From contig NZ_JACWZY010000011.1 in the NCBI RefSeq assembly GCF_014699005.1, forward strand, positions 62,001-126,000: a stretch of 64,000 nt of DNA, read 5' to 3'. Numbering within the stretch: position 1 is the first letter of the stretch; the number at the start of each line of letters is the position of its first letter. Source of the stretch: Spirosoma profusum (GTDB taxonomy: Bacteria > Bacteroidota > Bacteroidia > Cytophagales > Spirosomataceae). Both the position numbers and the translations under genes were made by a program. The notes below the pieces were generated by a model. The model did not search any database, had not been told where the DNA came from, and saw only the letters and a list, made by a program, of their open reading frames with translations. Below are positions 26,199 through 37,276 of this stretch, piece by piece.

Positions 26199-28328
26199 AT
26201 GAGTAAACCATCTAACGCAACATTATCACCCCGATCTATCCAAACCAAACAAGGAAAACCATATCCGCTCGGCGCTACGTATGACGGTGAAGGCGTCAAC
26301 TTCGCTCTATTCAGCGAAAACGCTACGTCCGTTTCGTTGTGTCTTTTCGATACCGAAAATCCAGGTCAGCAGATCGCCCAGTTTCCAATTGCCGAACGTA
26401 CTGATTTTGTGTGGCATATCTATCTGGAAGGCTTTCAGCCGGGTCAGTTGTATGGATACCGGGTCGATGGCCCCTACGAACCACAGAACGGGCACTTTTT
26501 TAACCCGAATAAAGTCTTGCTCGACCCTTACGCTCGTGCCATCAACGCCCCGGTAAATCACAATGACGCCTGGCTGGGTTACGATCGCCATGAGCCAACT
26601 ACCGACGAGGAGGGTGCGCGTGAATACCTGACGATGAATCAGGAAGACAGTGGTCCGAGCATGCCCAAAAGTGTAGTCGTCGATACGTCGTTCGATTGGG
26701 AAGATGATACTGCACCGGACGTACCCCTCCATCGTTCCGTGATTTATGAGATGCACGTAAAAGGGTTTTCGCATCAGCATCCCACGATCGACAAACGTAT
26801 CAAAGGCACTTATGCGGCTATCGGTACGTCCGAAAGCGTCGATTACCTTACAAAATTGGGTGTAACCGCCGTCGAATTGTTACCAGTTCATCAGTTCACC
26901 GACGAAAGTTACTGGGGCTACAACAGCATTGGTTTTTTCGCGCCCCAGAACACGTATTCATCGTCGGGAATGAACGGCGAACAGGTTTTGGAGTTCAAGC
27001 AGATGGTCAAAAATCTGCACAAAGCGGGTATCGAGGTCATTCTGGACGTAGTGTATAATCACACCGCCGAAGGTAACCAGCTTGGCCCCACGCTTTCGTT
27101 TAAGGGTATCGATAATCGAATTTACTACCATCAGGTTGGCGACAATCCAGAGTACTATATGGATTATACGGGCACGGGCAATACGTTCAACCTAAGCCAC
27201 CCGCGTGTGTTGCAACTGGTGATGGATAGCCTGCGGTACTGGGTAACGGATATGCACGTGGATGGTTTCCGATTCGATTTGGCGTCGGCACTGATACGTA
27301 CCGACGAGGAAGTTGGGCGCGTTTCGTCATTTCTGGATACCATTTCACAAGACCCAATCCTGCAACGGGTGAAGCTCATTGCCGAACCCTGGGACATTCA
27401 CTCGTATCATGTGGGCGGTTTTCCAGTAGGCTGGTCGGAGTGGAACGGCAAGTATCGCGATACGCTACGTTCGTTCTGGAAAGGTGACGAAGGTAAAGCC
27501 AACGAAACAGCGCTACGTCTGCTCGGCAGCCCCGATCTTTACGCCGGCGACGGTCGTTCGCCAGCCAATAGCATCAACCTGATTACGGCGCATGATGGCT
27601 TCACGCTCAACGATTTAGTCAGTTATAACGACAAGCATAACGAAGCGAATGGCGAAGACAACCGCGACGGCTCCAACGATAATCTAAGCTGGAACTGTGG
27701 CGTTGAAGGCCCAACCGACGACCCCGCCATTATTGACCTGCGCGAACGCCAGAAGCGGAATTTCCTGACCACGATGCTACTCAGTCAGGGAACACCCATG
27801 ATTGTGATGGGCGACGAATATGGGCGAACACAGGGTGGCAACAATAATGGCTACAATCAGGACAGCGAAATCAGTTGGATGAACTGGCACTGGAACGAGC
27901 GCGAACAAGCTTTGTTTGAGTTCACCAGTCAGTTGACCGCGCTACGTCGTGACATTCCGATATTGAGTCGGCGTCGGTTTTTTGGCAACGAACAGGTGGC
28001 GTATTTACTCCCCGATGGTGGCGAAATGACGGGACATGACCTTGAAAACCCGCATACGCATTGCCTTGCCTTATTTATAGACGGAATGCGCGTAACGGAA
28101 CAAACCGAAGACGGTCAGGATATTGGCGACGAACAATTACTCTGGATTCTCAACGCCTATTGGGAAGAAATTCCATTTATGTTACCCAAAATTGGTCGAA
28201 AAAAATCGACATGGAAAGTCGTGGTTGATACGTCCACGGGGCAGGTAAATCCCGACCATTCAGAAGCACCAGGCGGCAAAACATTCAACGTAGCACCACG
28301 TTCGTCGATGCTGCTCCGACTGACGTAG
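26199..28328 (+). CDS. glgX: Glycogen debranching enzyme GlgX (GH13)
   Basis: 709 residues, cytoplasmic. It hydrolyses alpha-1,6 branches of glycogen limit dextrins. A CBM48 domain is at the N-terminus (YPLGATYDGEGVNFALFSEN), then the GH13 TIM barrel with DVVYNHTAEG (region I), DGFRFDLAS (nucleophile Asp, region II), LIAEPWD (acid/base Glu, region III) and TAHDGFTLNDLVSY (region IV). The C-terminal all-beta domain completes it. Length is typical. No other glycogen genes are adjacent. A terminator follows at 28373-28414. Confidence 0.94.
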   Translation: MSKPSNATLSPRSIQTKQGKPYPLGATYDGEGVNFALFSENATSVSLCLFDTENPGQQIAQFPIAERTDFVWHIYLEGFQPGQLYGYRVDGPYEPQNGHFFNPNKVLLDPYARAINAPVNHNDAWLGYDRHEPTTDEEGAREYLTMNQEDSGPSMPKSVVVDTSFDWEDDTAPDVPLHRSVIYEMHVKGFSHQHPTIDKRIKGTYAAIGTSESVDYLTKLGVTAVELLPVHQFTDESYWGYNSIGFFAPQNTYSSSGMNGEQVLEFKQMVKNLHKAGIEVILDVVYNHTAEGNQLGPTLSFKGIDNRIYYHQVGDNPEYYMDYTGTGNTFNLSHPRVLQLVMDSLRYWVTDMHVDGFRFDLASALIRTDEEVGRVSSFLDTISQDPILQRVKLIAEPWDIHSYHVGGFPVGWSEWNGKYRDTLRSFWKGDEGKANETALRLLGSPDLYAGDGRSPANSINLITAHDGFTLNDLVSYNDKHNEANGEDNRDGSNDNLSWNCGVEGPTDDPAIIDLRERQKRNFLTTMLLSQGTPMIVMGDEYGRTQGGNNNGYNQDSEISWMNWHWNEREQALFEFTSQLTALRRDIPILSRRRFFGNEQVAYLLPDGGEMTGHDLENPHTHCLALFIDGMRVTEQTEDGQDIGDEQLLWILNAYWEEIPFMLPKIGRKKSTWKVVVDTSTGQVNPDHSEAPGGKTFNVAPRSSMLLRLT

Positions 28329-28372
28329 CGATATGTTACGTAGCATGTGAACGTAGTACGTTCTTATAAACG

Positions 28373-28414
28373 AAAAGGGTAATCAGAAACAAATTCTGGC
28401 TACCCTTTTTTGTA
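28373..28414 (+). terminator. Terminator after glgX
   Basis: Arms 28373-28386 and 28397-28410 (AAAAGGGTAATCAG against CTGGCTACCCTTTT) with two mismatches, followed by more Ts. Confidence 0.65.
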
Positions 28415-28531
28415 TGGTAACGTATCAGTACGTTTATTGGCCGCTGTTAGAAGGTAGAAAGAAATTATCGTCCACTTTTCCTGTCGTCGCTCATCATCGT
28501 TCTAAATCGTTTCAATTCTGATCCTCAGTTA

Positions 28532-28993
28532 ATGGGCATCCGTACCTTTCTTCACCTGATTTTCTGCATTGGTCAGTGGGCGGTTTTCTGCGCAGTGGGT
28601 TGGGGGCAACCAACCAATTACAGAACGATTGGTCGGTTTGATCATTTATCGGCCGAACAGGGGCTTTCGCAGAACTGGGTACTTTGCATCTGGCAGGATC
28701 GGGATGGCTTTCTTTGGCTGGGAACTCGGGACGGGCTGAATAAGTACGATGGCTATTCATTCACAGTTTATAAACCTGACCCCGCCGACCCAGATAACAC
28801 CTTCAGACACAACGTAATCACCGACATTTACGAAGACCGGGCTGGCCGAATGTGGGTTACTACGTTAGGTGGTGGCCTTCATCAATTCGACCGACGTAGC
28901 GGAAAAGCAATTGCCTATCGAATAGACCCTACCCGCATCTCCCTTCGCAACGTAATGTTTTCCATCACCGAAGACGCGGACGGACATCTGTGA
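28532..28993 (+). pseudogene. Truncated two-component regulator propeller (hybrid sensor) remnant
   Basis: 153 residues: a signal peptide (TFLHLIFCIGQWAVFCAVGW) then the start of a reg_prop sensor: RFDHLSAEQGLSQNWVL, two propeller repeats (QDRDGFLWLGTRDGLNKYDG and EDRAGRMWVTTLGGGLHQFD), and the beginning of a third (ITEDADGHL) where a TGA replaces the expected Trp codon. Intact members are usually above 1000 residues, with many propeller blades, a Y_Y_Y domain, kinase and regulator domains. After the stop no continuation in any frame was recognised before 29081. So the gene is a truncated remnant, likely with deletion of the 3' part. Confidence 0.7.
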
Positions 28994-29080
28994 TGCATTA
29001 TAGGTGAAAGATGGAAAGGGGCAATCTGATAGACTACCCCTTTTTTGTGATGAACCGATTTTACGACAACGAATGCTCGT

Positions 29081-30637
29081 TTATGCCTTCACCTTGACTT
29101 GAAGAAAAAGGTCCTCGGTAGTCAACGCATCATTAAAGTCGGCTTTTTCGGCGCTGTTCATTAACTGCTCACGGGATTCCAGAATTTTCTCATGCAGAGA
29201 CTTTTTACCCGAATCCTGCCCAACCATAAGTTCGTTCTCATTCATGATGACAAGCCGCCCTTTAGTACGTCTTAGCAGATCGGTAATCAGGTCCCGATTT
29301 GGCATGGTGTTTTTCCAGCCATCACTAATAATGTCATAGTCGAGCGTTGCCATGGCTGTCAGGTCAGGGTGTGTCATCATTTCGACACCCTGCCGCTTGG
29401 CGGTTCCATTGTGACTCAGGTGGTGCGCTACCTTGTAGAAAACCGTTCGGTTTAATAGGTCTTCGGTCAGTGGCTTTATGCCATCTTTTCCTTTTATGGG
29501 CCATTTTATATCCTTATGCCAGCTTTCCCAGCTGCCAAATTCAGCATCGCCGGGAAACAGCATCACCCGCCCGCTGTCAATAAATTCAATAGCCAACGCT
29601 AAACTCAGATTATTGGTGGCGCTGTTCATCCGCAGGGCCAGTGATCCAGCACTATTAAGCCATTCATGGTCGATGGAGCGCCAGTTATCTCTTGTGTAGG
29701 CCTCTGGCTTTTCATCTTTTATGTACGTATCATCGAACGGCAATACACTACCCGACGACTGCGGCTCAACCAGGTTTAGCATAGCTGTGGCGAAAGCATC
29801 GTTGTCTGTCAGGCTATTATTGTGACTGTGGCTAAAGGTTTCTCCGTCTTTACCCGATTCTTTTTTAATGGCTTCGATAGTTGTTGGCGGCCCTAATACG
29901 TAAAACCGAAGTCCTTCAACCACATTATCGATAATTTGGCCAGGATGCAGGTAGGTAATATTATTATTGGCTATTTCCTTTTTAACAACGCGCATCCCTT
30001 CAAGATCACCTGTATATACGCCCGCCCGCGCCGAGAAATGCAGGTCAGCAAACTGATTGACAGCGTCAGCATAATTGTATTGAAAGGCTACCAGTCCATT
30101 AGGTTTTGAGTCTGCTTCTATTTTTTGTTCGTCGCTGCCGAAACGTTCCTTCAGGGCTTGTGCCGTTGCGTTTAATGCTTTTTTCCGTTGGCCGTATTCG
30201 TCCTTCCACTGCTTTACCTTCTCCGTCAGTACGTCTCCGGGCTGTGCGGGATTATCGTTCTCCGTCCATCCCATCCATATCTTGTTAACAACGAAGTTCT
30301 TCGAGTTTTTAACTGTATTAACAAACAAATCACTGCATGCATCAAAGCCATACACATGGTCTTTATGCTCGTGTGTAACAACCAGCAGATCAATCGTTGG
30401 TACGTTATCTTCTCTGTCTTCGGCAACGTATTCTTTCAAGTGAGCAATAAATTTCGTCAACTGTTCTTTCGCCCCCTGCCAGGTCCCACAGTCGATCATC
30501 ATCGTAAAGATGTTGTCTTTTTTCTTGTTTTCACCCGTAAAGAACTTCACGATAAAACAATCGCCGGTGCCCATTCGATACATCCGTACATCGGCATGGG
30601 TAATCTTTTTTGAAGATGGTTTTGGTTGCTTAGCCAT
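29081..30637 (-). CDS. MBL-fold metallo-hydrolase, operon partner of an HExxH peptidase
   Basis: 518 residues, no signal peptide. The N-terminal domain has the MBL start pattern (VRMYRMGTGDCFIVKFF, MMIDCGTWQG) and the metal motif THEHKDH at residues 88-94 (His89, His91, Asp93, His94). A later His region is in VAHHLSHNGT near residue 400. Long inserts separate the conserved strands, giving a protein about twice the usual MBL size; the layout recalls ComEC-like MBL domains. The fold supports phosphodiester, phosphoester or peptide-linked hydrolysis, and the substrate is unknown. It starts 12 bases after the HExxH peptidase gene (30650-32689), so the two are one operon. Confidence 0.8.
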   Translation of the reverse strand: MAKQPKPSSKKITHADVRMYRMGTGDCFIVKFFTGENKKKDNIFTMMIDCGTWQGAKEQLTKFIAHLKEYVAEDREDNVPTIDLLVVTHEHKDHVYGFDACSDLFVNTVKNSKNFVVNKIWMGWTENDNPAQPGDVLTEKVKQWKDEYGQRKKALNATAQALKERFGSDEQKIEADSKPNGLVAFQYNYADAVNQFADLHFSARAGVYTGDLEGMRVVKKEIANNNITYLHPGQIIDNVVEGLRFYVLGPPTTIEAIKKESGKDGETFSHSHNNSLTDNDAFATAMLNLVEPQSSGSVLPFDDTYIKDEKPEAYTRDNWRSIDHEWLNSAGSLALRMNSATNNLSLALAIEFIDSGRVMLFPGDAEFGSWESWHKDIKWPIKGKDGIKPLTEDLLNRTVFYKVAHHLSHNGTAKRQGVEMMTHPDLTAMATLDYDIISDGWKNTMPNRDLITDLLRRTKGRLVIMNENELMVGQDSGKKSLHEKILESREQLMNSAEKADFNDALTTEDLFLQVKVKA

Positions 30638-30649
30638 GGTTCTTTCGTA

Positions 30650-32689
30650 TTAATGATTGTGCAGGAATGCAAATGGCTCGCCATGCGTAAGGGCATTTTT
30701 AAAGTATAGACTGTAGTCAGTCATGCCCATTATTCCTATACCATGTTGATACTGGTATTGCTGCTCAATCCGTGCCTTATCCATTTTCCGGGTTTTCAGA
30801 TCAATCTGCCGACTCTGCGGAAGGTAGGCCATCCGTGCTGTGTCGAGCAGCGGCTTAGCGATGGCGTAGCGTAATGCCAGGGTATCAAGATCGAAAATGA
30901 GCGTACAGCCGCCACGTAGCACGAAGGCTTCCCGGACTTTTGTTCGTCGGCTGGGGTCGAAGTGCTTTTCTTTGACAGGGGCGTCTACGTCAAAAATACC
31001 CTGCTTCAATTTCACGCCGGAGCGCTGCAATAGGGAGAACACAATTTGGTTAACCTGTTTACCCTGTGGACCAATTCTCGACACTAATCGCAGGTTTTGC
31101 ACTTCAAAAGCTGGATCGTTCGGATTTGATCGGGAAGCATTAATGCCAAAGTCTTTCCAGTCGCCACTAAACACTAAACCCGTCAGTTTCTCAAACTCGC
31201 CATCGTTATCAAACTTCCCAAAAATCCGGTCGTGAAGCCCTTCAATATCGTTATCCTCATCGCCCCCCATGTATTTTTGGGTTATCGTATACGTCTCTTT
31301 CCGATCCTTCACATACATCACATCATTGCGATACTTACGCAGAAAGTCTGTCAGAATCCCAAACAGGGGATTCTGGCTTTCGCGTGGATGGGCCTCGAAC
31401 TGCAAACTTTCAACGCTCAACGTCTTGATACCTTTGGGGTAAATACCGCGCCGACGAAATGCATCGATAAAGGCCAGTCGATAGTTTCGGCTGTCATCGG
31501 CTACCAGATCGACATCAGCGGTAATAATGGCCCGTAGGTAGTCACCGAACGTAATATCGACTGGGGGACAATAGTCCAGCGCCCGGATGCACATCTGTAA
31601 TACCTGGTCGGCGGATTTGGCGGCTTCGTCGGCTAATCGGTTTACCAGGTCGACGGGCAACTCACCGGCCGTCAGTATACCCGTGCCATTAGAGGCAATC
31701 CGCAACAAATCAGCTATGCGGCTTTTATAGATGTTTATGAAAGCTTCAAAAACTGCGGCCACCAGAATACTGCCCCTGGCATGAGGTTCCAGTATGGTCC
31801 GGTACTCCTCAGGCAGAGGTGTTTTCGGCCTCCACTGCCCTGTTTTTTCGTCTACTTCGCCAATAGCATCGCGCAGGCTGCCATAGTTGCCAATAGCCGA
31901 CCCAAACTGCTGGGCCAGTTGACCGAGTATATTTTGATCGGCCAGATTACCCCGCGTTTTCTGAATTTGATTTTTCAGTACGTCAGGAAAGGTAAAATGC
32001 TGAAACAGAGCAACAATATCAGAGAAAGCTTCGTGAAACGCTAGTACGTCGGGGTTGGTCGGCTCGTTATAATTCCGTTGCATTCCATCCAGAATAGCGT
32101 GCGTTGTTTCATGGGCGATGATATCGTGGCTTAGGCAGGTAAATACCAGCGACGCAGGCATCTGAATACTTTCGTTAGCCGGAGCAGATGAAAAATATCC
32201 GAACAATAACGCCTTCTTCCTGGGGCTATAGTAGGCATTAGCTTCGCGCAGGGCGTGGGGATAAATGCGCAGGCGGGCTACATAGTCTTCAAATCCATTG
32301 GCACCGGGCCGACGTGTAGCCCACAGGATTCTACGTCCCAGAGCCCGCTCGAAATTAGTTATGGTTGTCATCACAACGGCATACACCATCTGCTGATGAA
32401 ATTGTGGATTTCCTTCACTGGGGTCGAGCCCGTCCTGCGCCAGAATGTATTCGTTGTTTAAATCGACAGGTAAATAGGATTTTTGTACAGTAGGGTCATA
32501 GTCAATCACCTCTACGTATTCGCCAACGGGGCCAACATCCAACGTACCACTGTCTGCTGTTTTCCGGTCTTCCCATGGCACTTTATAAACGATAGTGCTG
32601 ATAGGGGCCGTCTCCATCTGTAAGGCCAGAGCAGGATCGAAGGCGTATCCTCTCAATTTTCGAAAAGGCGGTCGTGGAGTCGATGTCAT
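30650..32689 (-). CDS. M4-like (gluzincin) HExxH zinc metallopeptidase, cytoplasmic
   Basis: 679 residues, no signal peptide and no membrane helix. The zinc motif HETTHAILDGM is at about 193-203, and FHEAFSDIVALFQ at about 219-231 supplies the third ligand Glu and the following Asp. This matches the thermolysin-type pattern HExxH...ExxxD (NEAISD in thermolysin), so the family fold is M4/M36-like. The N-terminal ~190 residues and the C-terminal ~330 residues have no recognised domain. Secreted M4 enzymes have a signal and propeptide; this one has neither, so it likely acts inside the cell. It is followed after 12 bases by the MBL-fold gene. A role in peptide processing or defence is inference. 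Confidence 0.75.
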   Translation of the reverse strand: MTSTPRPPFRKLRGYAFDPALALQMETAPISTIVYKVPWEDRKTADSGTLDVGPVGEYVEVIDYDPTVQKSYLPVDLNNEYILAQDGLDPSEGNPQFHQQMVYAVVMTTITNFERALGRRILWATRRPGANGFEDYVARLRIYPHALREANAYYSPRKKALLFGYFSSAPANESIQMPASLVFTCLSHDIIAHETTHAILDGMQRNYNEPTNPDVLAFHEAFSDIVALFQHFTFPDVLKNQIQKTRGNLADQNILGQLAQQFGSAIGNYGSLRDAIGEVDEKTGQWRPKTPLPEEYRTILEPHARGSILVAAVFEAFINIYKSRIADLLRIASNGTGILTAGELPVDLVNRLADEAAKSADQVLQMCIRALDYCPPVDITFGDYLRAIITADVDLVADDSRNYRLAFIDAFRRRGIYPKGIKTLSVESLQFEAHPRESQNPLFGILTDFLRKYRNDVMYVKDRKETYTITQKYMGGDEDNDIEGLHDRIFGKFDNDGEFEKLTGLVFSGDWKDFGINASRSNPNDPAFEVQNLRLVSRIGPQGKQVNQIVFSLLQRSGVKLKQGIFDVDAPVKEKHFDPSRRTKVREAFVLRGGCTLIFDLDTLALRYAIAKPLLDTARMAYLPQSRQIDLKTRKMDKARIEQQYQYQHGIGIMGMTDYSLYFKNALTHGEPFAFLHNH

Positions 32690-32885
32690 ACAGAAATCAG
32701 GTTAGCGTATTTAGCCAAAACGTATCACTTTGCGGGCAGTAAGCAAAGTAAGAACTTGTTCGTGTACATGTATAATTTTCACGCTGAACTTTCAGACTAA
32801 GGTAGGAGACGTATTCATACATATGTACGTGAAATTCCCCCATATTTTAACCGGACATTTCCGGGCGCTTTTAAGCCATAGCTAC

Positions 32886-32928
32886 AACAAAAAGCCGCGC
32901 CTAGATTCAACTAGCGCGGCTTTTTGTT
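32886..32928 (-). terminator. Terminator after the ABC-F gene
   Basis: Arms 32886-32900 and 32914-32928 (AACAAAAAGCCGCGC and its complement) are perfect. Stem GC plus T tract on the minus strand. It follows the ABC-F gene that ends at 32950. Confidence 0.8.
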
Positions 32929-32949
32929 TAGCCTATGTCTCTTTATGAA

Positions 32950-34596
<1,647 letters not shown>

Positions 34597-34655
34597 TCAG
34601 AATGAACCGCAAAGATACGAAATTTTAGCGGGAAAGACCTTCGGCGTGTTATATA

Positions 34656-34683
34656 GTAGAGACAAGGCATGCCTTGTCTCTAC
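34656..34683. repeat. 28-bp perfect palindrome without loop
   Basis: Arms 34656-34669 and 34670-34683 (GTAGAGACAAGGCA and its complement). A palindrome of the form GTAGAGAC...GTCTCTAC is a recurrent dispersed repeat in several bacterial phyla, from memory. It lies between the AraC gene stop (34697) and the ABC-F start (34581). Confidence 0.75.
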
Positions 34684-34696
34684 AACAACCCTACAA

Positions 34697-35914
34697 TCAA
34701 ACATTATCAACCGATTTGGGGCAGCCGTAGCCTGAACTCTCCTGCACGGAACGACGAAATTCACTGGGCGTCAAACCTGTTACGTTCTTAAATGCTTTGT
34801 TGAATGACACTTTGTTATTGAAACCAACCTGATAGGCCACTTCAATAATATTTAACTGCTGCCGGGGAAACTGCCTCAATAACTCCCTTGCTTCCTCCAC
34901 ACGTAGCGAATTGACGTACTCAAAAAAGTTCATGCCCAATTGTTCGTTGAGCACCTGCGAAAGGTGATGGCGGCTGATGTTGATACGTTCAGCGACAGTA
35001 TCCAGTCGCAACTCATTATCGTGATAGAGCTTTTCAGTGATCATAATCTCCTGAAGCTGCCGCGCAAACCGATTCGCCAGATGCGACGACAAACCCGAGT
35101 GCCGATAACGCATCTCAGGCTCAGTCGATTCCTGTATATCCAGCGAAAGCCGTCTTGGATCATCAAACGGTAACTCTCCAATCGGTGTGGGTTGGTTTCC
35201 AGAATCCATAGGAGGAGGCTGGCTATTCTGGAAAATCGTTGGCTGAACGTAGGCTAGGTAAGCGACAAGGCCAATAAAAAATACCATACTGAATGAAATA
35301 CCATAATCCCAGGAGCGATTGAAAAAGGACAACTGAACCAGGGCGTAGTACGACCAGTTTGCCAATACAAAACCTACGTAGCATAGGCTAGTCCACCGCG
35401 CCCATTTAGCCACTTCCCCCAGGGATTTAAATAAAGGGAGAATACGTAAAATAGCAATGGCATACAGCGACAAATGGGCCATTATAAGCCAGGGAAGGAC
35501 GTTATAGAACCAATGAGCTATCTGGAAATCGGAAGCAGGATAGATTGAACGTAGCAGCGTCAATATCAGATGTATTCCCATGCCTACGATATAAGGCAGC
35601 GCATGAAGGAGCTGCAATCGAGCCGAGACTGGCTGATGTAATAACTCTTTGAGATACAGATAAAACAGGCCTCCGAACAGAAAAAAAAGCATTACGGCCG
35701 GCCGGCTGAGGAAGGGAAAATATTGAATGTAATTACTCCAGTAGAGGACGTAGTAGAATAATACCAATGAAAACAGAACAAGTATGGCCGCAACGTATCG
35801 GATTTGATGCCGTTGCGGGCCAGCCTGTTTTAACAGAAAGGGCGTCAGAAATATCCCCAATAAAGCCATGAGCCCAAAGGCTGTTGTCCACTGGTCAAGG
35901 TCTGGTTGGTTCAT
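34697..35914 (-). CDS. AraC family transcriptional regulator with membrane N-terminus
   Basis: 405 residues. The first ~235 residues contain about seven hydrophobic helices (LMALLGIFLTPFLL, AAILVLFSLVLFYYVLYW, AVMLFFLFGGLFYLYL and others), a 7TM-like sensor domain common in Bacteroidota AraC proteins. A ~45-residue linker leads to the C-terminal helix-turn-helix pair (about 290-395), with LDTVAERINISRHHLSQVLN and VAYQVGFNNKVSFNKAFKN, TPSEFRRSV. It probably senses a membrane or periplasmic signal. Targets are unknown. The C-terminal DNA-binding pattern is complete. Confidence 0.88.
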   Translation of the reverse strand: MNQPDLDQWTTAFGLMALLGIFLTPFLLKQAGPQRHQIRYVAAILVLFSLVLFYYVLYWSNYIQYFPFLSRPAVMLFFLFGGLFYLYLKELLHQPVSARLQLLHALPYIVGMGIHLILTLLRSIYPASDFQIAHWFYNVLPWLIMAHLSLYAIAILRILPLFKSLGEVAKWARWTSLCYVGFVLANWSYYALVQLSFFNRSWDYGISFSMVFFIGLVAYLAYVQPTIFQNSQPPPMDSGNQPTPIGELPFDDPRRLSLDIQESTEPEMRYRHSGLSSHLANRFARQLQEIMITEKLYHDNELRLDTVAERINISRHHLSQVLNEQLGMNFFEYVNSLRVEEARELLRQFPRQQLNIIEVAYQVGFNNKVSFNKAFKNVTGLTPSEFRRSVQESSGYGCPKSVDNV

Positions 35915-36002
35915 TACCGATAAGCGAAAAGTAAGCCATTAACAATATGATACGTGTCCTGTAGAAAGAGATAGTTTATTGTCATTAGACCATCCACAGC
36001 CC

Positions 36003-36407
36003 TTATAAAACCGTTAAGGTTCGGGTTATCGGGGTTGGCTTCGGGGTCAGGAGTTTAATTTCCCTCAGTTCTACCTCCAATCCATTCGACACCTTTATTA
36101 TATAGTCGCCATCTTTCAGATCGCTCACATCAAGCCGGAATCGTGCGGTGGTATCACGCTCCTGCATTATTTTCTCAAAATACAGTTTACCAGCAGCGTC
36201 AGCGAGTTGTAGATTAACCTGGCCGCCAAGCTCTTTATTGACGTTGATGTTCAGCTTACCCCCTGCCGATATGTACGTACTCATCTGAAAATGAGCAAGT
36301 TTGGTCGGGCGATCTCGTCTACCCGACTGCTTGTCGGAACGGTCAGTGGTAGAATCACCAGGAGTCAAAGTAAAGGTCATTAGCAGCGATAAGAGGAGAG
36401 TGTTCAT
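36003..36407 (-). CDS. Small exported beta-rich protein (T9SS-tail-like)
   Basis: 134 residues. A signal-peptide-like N-terminus (MNTLLLSLLMTFTLTPG) precedes a basic linker (SDKQSGRRDRPTK) and a beta-type domain with VNLQLADAAGKLYFEKIM and FRLDVSDLKDGDYIIKVSN. This layout resembles the small DUF3244 / C-terminal sorting-type beta domain of Bacteroidota. Function unknown. It lies 88 bases downstream of the AraC start, same strand, and is followed upstream by an AT-rich gap of nearly 900 bases. Confidence 0.6.
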   Translation of the reverse strand: MNTLLLSLLMTFTLTPGDSTTDRSDKQSGRRDRPTKLAHFQMSTYISAGGKLNINVNKELGGQVNLQLADAAGKLYFEKIMQERDTTARFRLDVSDLKDGDYIIKVSNGLEVELREIKLLTPKPTPITRTLTVL

Positions 36408-37276
36408 AGGTAGATTGCTGTAGCACGTTTAGGAGATTGAGTTCATTTTGTAATTCTCTGTAATAAAGACACGCTAATAAGACAGAGTTGTACTTTTTTA
36501 TGTGAAAGGTTATTATAGTCCAAGAACGGTAAAGGCTTCTTTAAAAAGCAACATTTTGAGCCTAAGAATAACTTTATATCAGGTGATTATTTTCTATTTT
36601 GTATAAGTTATCCATTCAAACAATAATAAACTAAATAGTTATCGCATTTTTCATTAAATCGTAGTGTTATTTGCGAATTTATTTATGTATAATGCAGAAT
36701 TTATTATTTGCTATCTATCGTATTATATATACTCACAAATCCTAGAGCTATTCGTTAACAATTAAAAGTACTTTGAATACCATTAAACATTAATACATAC
36801 ACTGATGTTCGGTAACACAAACACAAAATACCTATTGACTATCAAAAGATTAAGTCAATAGGTATTTTATTCATCAGTTTAGGTCAAGAAATAATTTTGG
36901 TTGATGGCTACTGAAATTTATAATAAAATCATTGGCAATAAATACGTACTTGAATTAATAGAAAATGTTGTATTGATTTTTGATTAATAATTATTAACTA
37001 TTTTCCACGAAATTTCACCCAATAAATAGTCAGGGTATTGTTAATTATAAATAACAATACCAAACTTTTATGTAGGTACTATTTGTCCTAAATGCTCACA
37101 TAGCATTATTTAGAAAATATCCAGACAGAAATCTTTCGCTTGCTTCATTGTGGAAAATCATCTGAATGAGCAATGACACTATTATTCATCAAGATGATTT
37201 CCCGAATAGTATGCGTTTTCACCAGTACTCAATACAAGTATCCAATCCACGCGATTTGCGAAACTATCAGCTTAAA
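36408..37276. other. AT-rich 869-base gap with no recognised gene
   Basis: From the start of the small exported gene to the stop of the lipoprotein gene at 37277. Markedly AT-rich compared with the neighbours. No frame with coding character was seen; the plus frame from 37166 is antisense to the lipoprotein gene. The only clear structure is the hairpin at 36825-36868. It may hold long untranslated regions, a small RNA or decayed DNA. Confidence 0.6.
36825..36868. terminator. Isolated terminator-like hairpin in the AT-rich gap
   Basis: Arms 36825-36840 and 36853-36868 (AAAATACCTATTGACT and its complement) are perfect 16-bp reverse complements with a 12-base loop. T and A tracts flank both sides. 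It is over 400 bases from the nearest gene end, so it may terminate an unannotated transcript or a long 3' UTR of the susCD operon. Confidence 0.6.
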
